Under the pieces are notes generated by a model, which saw nothing but the letters and a program-made list of their open reading frames with translations, did not search any database and was not told the origin of the DNA. Positions 13,458-17,024 of a stretch of DNA of 17,024 bases are shown here, piece after piece. This stretch comes from Chrysochromulina tobinii. Its lineage: Eukaryota; Haptophyta; Prymnesiales; Chrysochromulinaceae. Each line of letters opens with the position of its first letter. The stretch's first letter is position 1. The stretch is from positions 1 to 17,024 of the forward strand of contig JWZX01002531.1 in NCBI GenBank assembly GCA_001275005.1. Direction: 5' to 3'. The position numbers were made by a program, and so were the translations under genes.

Positions 13458-16400
13458 TTACGCGTCCCACTCACTGTTGGTCCCAATCAATCTGTCGGAC
13501 CTTGGACTCTGGTGCATGCCGAGGGCGGCCGCTCGGGAGCGATCATGTGTCGAGGAGCGTGCGCGCGTCCTCGAACTAGCCAAGCCCTCACGCTCGGCCA
13601 AGGACGCGCGCATGCGACCGGTGTTGCAATGTAGCCGTTCGCGTGCGCGGAAGAGCCACTTTTGCAGGCCCTGCTTGATATGCGGTCTCCTGGCTTCTAT
13701 GTACACTTCGATGGTGGGGATTGCTGCCGACACCACCTTCTTCTCTGCCAGAGCCCGTACGCTTTCCAAGGGTGCGTACCGCGCGGAGTCTGCAGCGTTG
13801 GGTGTCTTGAGCTCGAAAGTCGGCACGCTCCATACGGATAGCGCTTTCAAAGCCACTTCGCGTTCGCGGCTTTTAGCTTCGATCCAGGCGGGGTCTGTTT
13901 GCGCGAGCGACACGGCTTCAGCAGCTGGAGGCTCTGCGACCGTCGGGGCTTTTTTCACAAATGCGTCATTGCGCTCCGGCAGTTTGCCCTGTGCCTTGAG
14001 CGACGGGCTGCTCTCTCTGCTTCCCGTGACGCTTCCTGCCTCAGACGGGCGACCGCCGTCTATGCGCCCGCTGGGTCCGCCAGTAGCCGGCGATGGAGCC
14101 ATTGGCGGTGTCCTCGGCATCGTGGCGGGCGCCGCAGCGAGTCCAGGTACGAAAGCGGCTGGCGGCTCTGCCTCGAGCGACGCCTGAGTTGGCGGCTCGC
14201 CCACGAGCGACGCCTCAGTTGGCGGCTCTCCCTCGAGCGACGCGTCAGTTGGCGGCTCGCCCACGAGCGACGTGGTGCGCTCAGTACGATGCCAATCGGG
14301 GGTGCGTCGATCGCCCTCGAGCGACGTGTCAGTCGGCATGTGATTCGGCACCTCCGCCGCGACCGCCGAACTGCCGCCCGTTATACCACCCATGCCGCCG
14401 CCCATCTGGCTCGGCATCCCACTGCCTGTGCTCCCACTGCCCATCCCACCGCCCAAGTCGCTAGAGCAATCGTCGTTGGCCGCGGCGGGCGGCGCCGAGG
14501 CGCCATTGTCGGTGGCCACCACGGCCGCCTCCATGGCCGCCTTGATGGTTGCCTTGAGCTGGTCCATCTGCGGTGCGAGCTCGGCTACCTTGGCATAGTC
14601 CTGTGCCTCGATCGCCTGAGTCAGCTCCGCCTTCAGCTCGGCCAAGCGCGTCGCGTTCTGAGGAGATGCCTCGGGGTCGAGGTTGGTGGTGGCGGGCGCG
14701 GGCGCGGCCGCCGCCCGGCGAGCGCTGAAGGGGCTGCGAGCGCTGCGACGGGCGGTGGCTGGGCGAGACTTCGATAGCTCTTCAGATGGTGTGCTCTCCT
14801 CGCGGCGCTCGGCGTCTTCCACTGCTAACTTGGTGCCTGCAATCATTTTGTTGCGACGCCTGAAGCTGTCCATGCGCCCGTCCATGCGGGACCTTTGACT
14901 ATCGAGACCCTCTTCGGACGTGGTGCCTCCTGCACGTGCCCTGGAACTATCCCACTCGTAGCCCAGGTACCTGCTGCTGTCCGTGCCCGGCCTGTGATGA
15001 TCGCCCAGTGTGGCGGCTTGGCGGATGCTGCTCGCCCCCCCAAACGGATGCTGGGTTTGATGCGTGTAGCGTTTCGAGCTTGCGGGCGAACTGCTCGTCG
15101 AGCTCGCCGCCGGCGATGTGTAGGCGTCGTCAGTCAAGGCCTGGCCGTCGGCTCGGTTGTCGGTTGTCGTAGCGATGGTGGCTGCTGGCTCCCAAGCCGC
15201 TCGTGGTGGTGCGAGAGGCTGACGCGGTGGGAGACGAAGGTCAGGGACTAGTCCGCGTCCATCACGCGGCCGTGAACTTACATCTGGGCTACCAAAGTCC
15301 GGACTGCTGTCATAGTGGATCGGAGCCCGGCCGCTGTCGAAGCGCTCAGAACCGCGTCCACCACGCGGCCGTGAACTTACATCTGGGCTACCAAAGTCCG
15401 GACTGCTGTCATAGTGGATCGGAGCCCGACCGCTGTCGAAGCGGCTCGAATCCGGACTGTTGTCGAAGCGCTCAGGACCGCGTCCATCACGTGAACGTCC
15501 ATCCGGGCTACTGTCGAAACAGCTCGAATCTGGACTGTTGCCAAAGCGTTGCAAGGCCGTAGTAGTGGAGAAGGAGCTCGAAGCCAGACTGCTGGCAAGA
15601 TTCCGCATCAGAAGGTCCGGCCGTGCCCGGTCGCTGCAGCTGCTGGCGCACGCTCGAGCGGAGTCCCTTTGACCACTCGACGAGCGGTGAGACACTTGAC
15701 TACTCGACGAGCGGTGAGACAGGCGGCTGTGTTGCGATCCGCCGCTCCTACGCGTTCGGGAGGAGGTCCGCTTGTATGACCGCAGCCGACGTGGGCCCAA
15801 AAGCGCGAGGCGCCTCCGGCAGAGAGACAAGTGTTTGCGTAGAAGCAAGGGCGTTGATGGGGCCGGCGTCCATAAAGCCTGGAAAAAGGCGCCGACACCC
15901 AAAAAGTCGGCAGACGGCTCGGTAGGCGGCTCGGACGGCCATTCGGATTCGTGCTCGCATGCCGCGTCTGCCAGCGCGCGCCAAAGGACGGCGACACGCT
16001 GCCGCTTTCGAACGCGGCGAGACAACTGCAGCCACTTAACGCGTGCGTCGCGGCAGCGCGAGTCGCGTCGCGGCAGCACAATATCTCGCACGAACTGTTG
16101 AATGCGCATCGCCGCCTCCGTGCGTAACTTGTTCTGGCGCACTATGAGCCATCGGCGCACGTACTTTTGAAGTTGTATCGAGCCTAAGTGTTGAGCCTGG
16201 CTCTCCACGATGATCAACGCCTCACGCCGCTGCCGCTCCGCTTCCACTTGCCGCCGCCGCTCCTCCTGGTCCTCGCGTCTCGCCGCCTCCGCTGCCGCCG
16301 CTGCCCACGCCGCCTCCGCCGCCTCCGCCGCCTCCGCCGCCTCCGCGCGACGCTTCTCCGCCTCCTCGGCGAGCTTATGGCGAAGCTGGCGGTGCGAGCG

Positions 16401-17024
16401 CCATAGGAACCAAGATCCGAGCACGATGAACGCCAACGCACCGATGATGACCGCCATGTAGATCTCGATGTACGAAGGCGGCGGGGGGGGCGGCGGCGGG
16501 GGCGGGGGCGGGGGCGGCGGTGCGGGCGGCAGCGGCGTCTGTTGCGTCACCGGACGAATGGATGGTCCCTCGAGAGCATCCACCGTGAGTGCAAACGTGG
16601 ACGTGCCCGTGTACTGGGCCCCGACGACGGCAGAGATGCTTTGGGCTGTCTGCGTCGCGAGCACATTCACATAGCTCTGAGCGACCGTGCGGCTGGGCGT
16701 GAAGATGATGGCGGTGGCACGCACGGAGGCAGGCTCGATCGTCAGAGTCACCGTCGGGAGCGCACCGCCGGCGCTGTTGTTGAGAAGAAGAGCCGTCACA
16801 CCTCGGGTGAGGGCGAGCCGCTCGGGGTTGCCCACTTGGTCGACAGTCCAAGACTGGAGCTCCATTGTGAAAGATATTTCGAACCCGACGAGGACGTGCC
16901 CAGGTATCCAGGGCGGCCACGAGGGTGGGGGGGTGAGGGCTGCGGCGAGGGTGGAGGTCGTGAGGGCGGCGGAGGTGGTGGCGGCGGCGGCGGAGGGCGG
17001 TGGCGGCGAAAGGCGGTGGCGGTG
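13458..17024 (-). CDS. Large membrane protein: beta-rich ectodomain, polyproline, TM, coiled-coil/IQ-like tail; 5'-partial
   Basis: An in-frame ATG lies at 16865, but the frame is open to the right edge and GHVLVGFEISFT just upstream reads as the start of the ectodomain, so the 5' end is probably missing. Counted from that ATG (1135 residues): a beta-rich domain of ~105 residues, a polyproline run (about 113-130), a TM helix (about 133-156, IYMAVIIGALAFIVLGSWFL) and a basic stop-transfer. The cytosolic side starts with an Ala/Glu coiled coil, then IQ-like basic helices (IQLQKYVRRW and MRIQQFVRDIVL). A long Ser/Arg/Asp-rich region holds 99-bp repeats and SPD motifs. An UVR-like helical hairpin (about 740-774) is followed by a Gly/Met tract, 30-bp repeats encoding SL(E/V)GEPPT, and a basic helical C-terminus. 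TAA at 13458-13460 ends it. A surface receptor or adhesin linked to the cytoskeleton is inference. The family is unnamed to me. Confidence 0.75.
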   Translation of the reverse strand, partial: HRHRLSPPPPSAAAATTSAALTTSTLAAALTPPPSWPPWIPGHVLVGFEISFTMELQSWTVDQVGNPERLALTRGVTALLLNNSAGGALPTVTLTIEPASVRATAIIFTPSRTVAQSYVNVLATQTAQSISAVVGAQYTGTSTFALTVDALEGPSIRPVTQQTPLPPAPPPPPPPPPPPPPPPSYIEIYMAVIIGALAFIVLGSWFLWRSHRQLRHKLAEEAEKRRAEAAEAAEAAEAAWAAAAAEAARREDQEERRRQVEAERQRREALIIVESQAQHLGSIQLQKYVRRWLIVRQNKLRTEAAMRIQQFVRDIVLPRRDSRCRDARVKWLQLSRRVRKRQRVAVLWRALADAACEHESEWPSEPPTEPSADFLGVGAFFQALWTPAPSTPLLLRKHLSLCRRRLALLGPRRLRSYKRTSSRTRRSGGSQHSRLSHRSSSSQVSHRSSSGQRDSARACASSCSDRARPDLLMRNLASSLASSSFSTTTALQRFGNSPDSSCFDSSPDGRSRDGRGPERFDNSPDSSRFDSGRAPIHYDSSPDFGSPDVSSRPRGGRGSERFDSGRAPIHYDSSPDFGSPDVSSRPRDGRGLVPDLRLPPRQPLAPPRAAWEPAATIATTTDNRADGQALTDDAYTSPAASSTSSSPASSKRYTHQTQHPFGGASSIRQAATLGDHHRPGTDSSRYLGYEWDSSRARAGGTTSEEGLDSQRSRMDGRMDSFRRRNKMIAGTKLAVEDAERREESTPSEELSKSRPATARRSARSPFSARRAAAAPAPATTNLDPEASPQNATRLAELKAELTQAIEAQDYAKVAELAPQMDQLKATIKAAMEAAVVATDNGASAPPAAANDDCSSDLGGGMGSGSTGSGMPSQMGGGMGGITGGSSAVAAEVPNHMPTDTSLEGDRRTPDWHRTERTTSLVGEPPTDASLEGEPPTEASLVGEPPTQASLEAEPPAAFVPGLAAAPATMPRTPPMAPSPATGGPSGRIDGGRPSEAGSVTGSRESSPSLKAQGKLPERNDAFVKKAPTVAEPPAAEAVSLAQTDPAWIEAKSREREVALKALSVWSVPTFELKTPNAADSARYAPLESVRALAEKKVVSAAIPTIEVYIEARRPHIKQGLQKWLFRARERLHCNTGRMRASLAEREGLASSRTRARSSTHDRSRAAALGMHQSPRSDRLIGTNSEWDA
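14161..14280 (-). repeat. Four 30-bp tandem repeats encoding SL(E/V)GEPPT(D/E/Q)A
   Basis: Units start at 14161, 14191, 14221 and 14251 and follow the form GGCGGCTCGCCCACGAGCGA plus ten more bases; the fourth is diverged at its end. Units 2 and 4 share the CCCACGAG version while 1 and 3 have a CTCGAG version, so a 60-bp higher-order duplication is likely. On the protein side they give 10-residue acidic/proline repeats. A degenerate relative occurs near 14310-14337. Confidence 0.85.
14544..14650 (-). other. UVR-like helical hairpin in the membrane protein tail
   Basis: The segment reading LAELKAELTQAIEAQDYAKV followed by AELAPQMDQLKATIK matches the spacing of UVR motifs (hydrophobic heptads, an A-x-x-x-x-D-Y/F-x-x-A turn, then a second helix). 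UVR motifs mediate protein-protein contact in UvrB/UvrC and in some organelle and chloroplast proteins. Finding one in a membrane protein tail is unusual. The match is by eye. Confidence 0.4.
15253..15450 (-). repeat. Two near-identical 99-bp tandem repeats
   Basis: Copies at 15253-15351 and 15352-15450 differ at only two positions over about the first 90 bases. At 33 codons each they keep frame and encode a unit with SSRPR, a Gly/Arg turn, FDSGRAPIHYDSSPDFGSPD and V. A shorter partial copy follows (from 15478), and F-x-x-SPD submotifs recur, seven SPD in all. The near identity points to recent duplication or gene conversion. Confidence 0.9.
16205..16375 (-). other. Ala/Glu/Arg coiled-coil segment after the TM helix
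   Basis: Codons for repeated EAA triplets (EAAEAAEAAEAAWAAAAAEA) and then charged RREDQEERRRQ give a long uninterrupted helix starting just inside the membrane. The DNA is a GCC/TCC trinucleotide repeat on the plus strand. It would project the rest of the tail away from the membrane or form dimers. Confidence 0.6.
16474..16535 (-). repeat. Polyproline microsatellite between ectodomain and TM helix
   Basis: A run of GGC/GGG triplets on the plus strand encodes about 18 prolines with one Ala and one Ser, placed between the ectodomain and the TM helix. Extended polyproline linkers of this kind serve as stiff stalks in algal wall and surface proteins. Length polymorphism is likely. Confidence 0.8.

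Overview
The window looks like nuclear DNA from a single-celled eukaryotic alga with a compact, GC-rich genome, most likely a haptophyte. This is inferred from gene style: very high third-position GC, long Ala/Gly/Pro homopolymers, membrane proteins with a beta-rich ectodomain followed by polyproline, few introns, and one GT-AG intron whose donor reads GTGCGA. A pelagophyte, dinoflagellate or other alga is not excluded. There is no sign of a bacterial, plastid, mitochondrial or viral segment. No rRNA, tRNA, transposon or CRISPR array was recognised.

Layout. 2-946 (+) is the 3' part of a single-pass membrane protein gene cut by the left edge. 1507-2514 (+) is a crotonase-family enzyme with a probable mitochondrial presequence. 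2891-5152 (+) is an SH3/IQ-motif scaffold-like protein whose stop codon lies inside an 11-bp tandem array (5119-5272). 5949-8144 (+) is a long coiled-coil protein in two exons, with a 153-nt intron (7365-7517) built partly of 20-bp repeats. 8623-9993 (+) is a circularly permuted GTPase of the MTG1/YlqF family. 10234-13032 (+) is a RAD54B-like SNF2 DNA translocase. 13458-17024 (-) is a large membrane protein cut by the right edge, converging on RAD54B; its layout resembles the left-edge gene. Two perfect inverted repeats lie just after the RAD54B stop, followed by an AT-rich patch.

The genes do not form a pathway. They cover organelle lipid metabolism, organelle ribosome assembly, DNA recombination, probable cytoskeletal scaffolding and the cell surface, as expected of ordinary neighbouring nuclear genes. 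The least ordinary parts are the two edge membrane proteins, the SH3/IQ and coiled-coil proteins with no family I can name, the repeat arrays in and beside coding sequence, the paired hairpins after RAD54B, and a TTCACA/TGTGAA hexamer that recurs upstream of several genes. Translation starts were chosen at ATG codons. Open frames upstream of them that begin only with GTG were not used, because this is almost certainly eukaryotic DNA.
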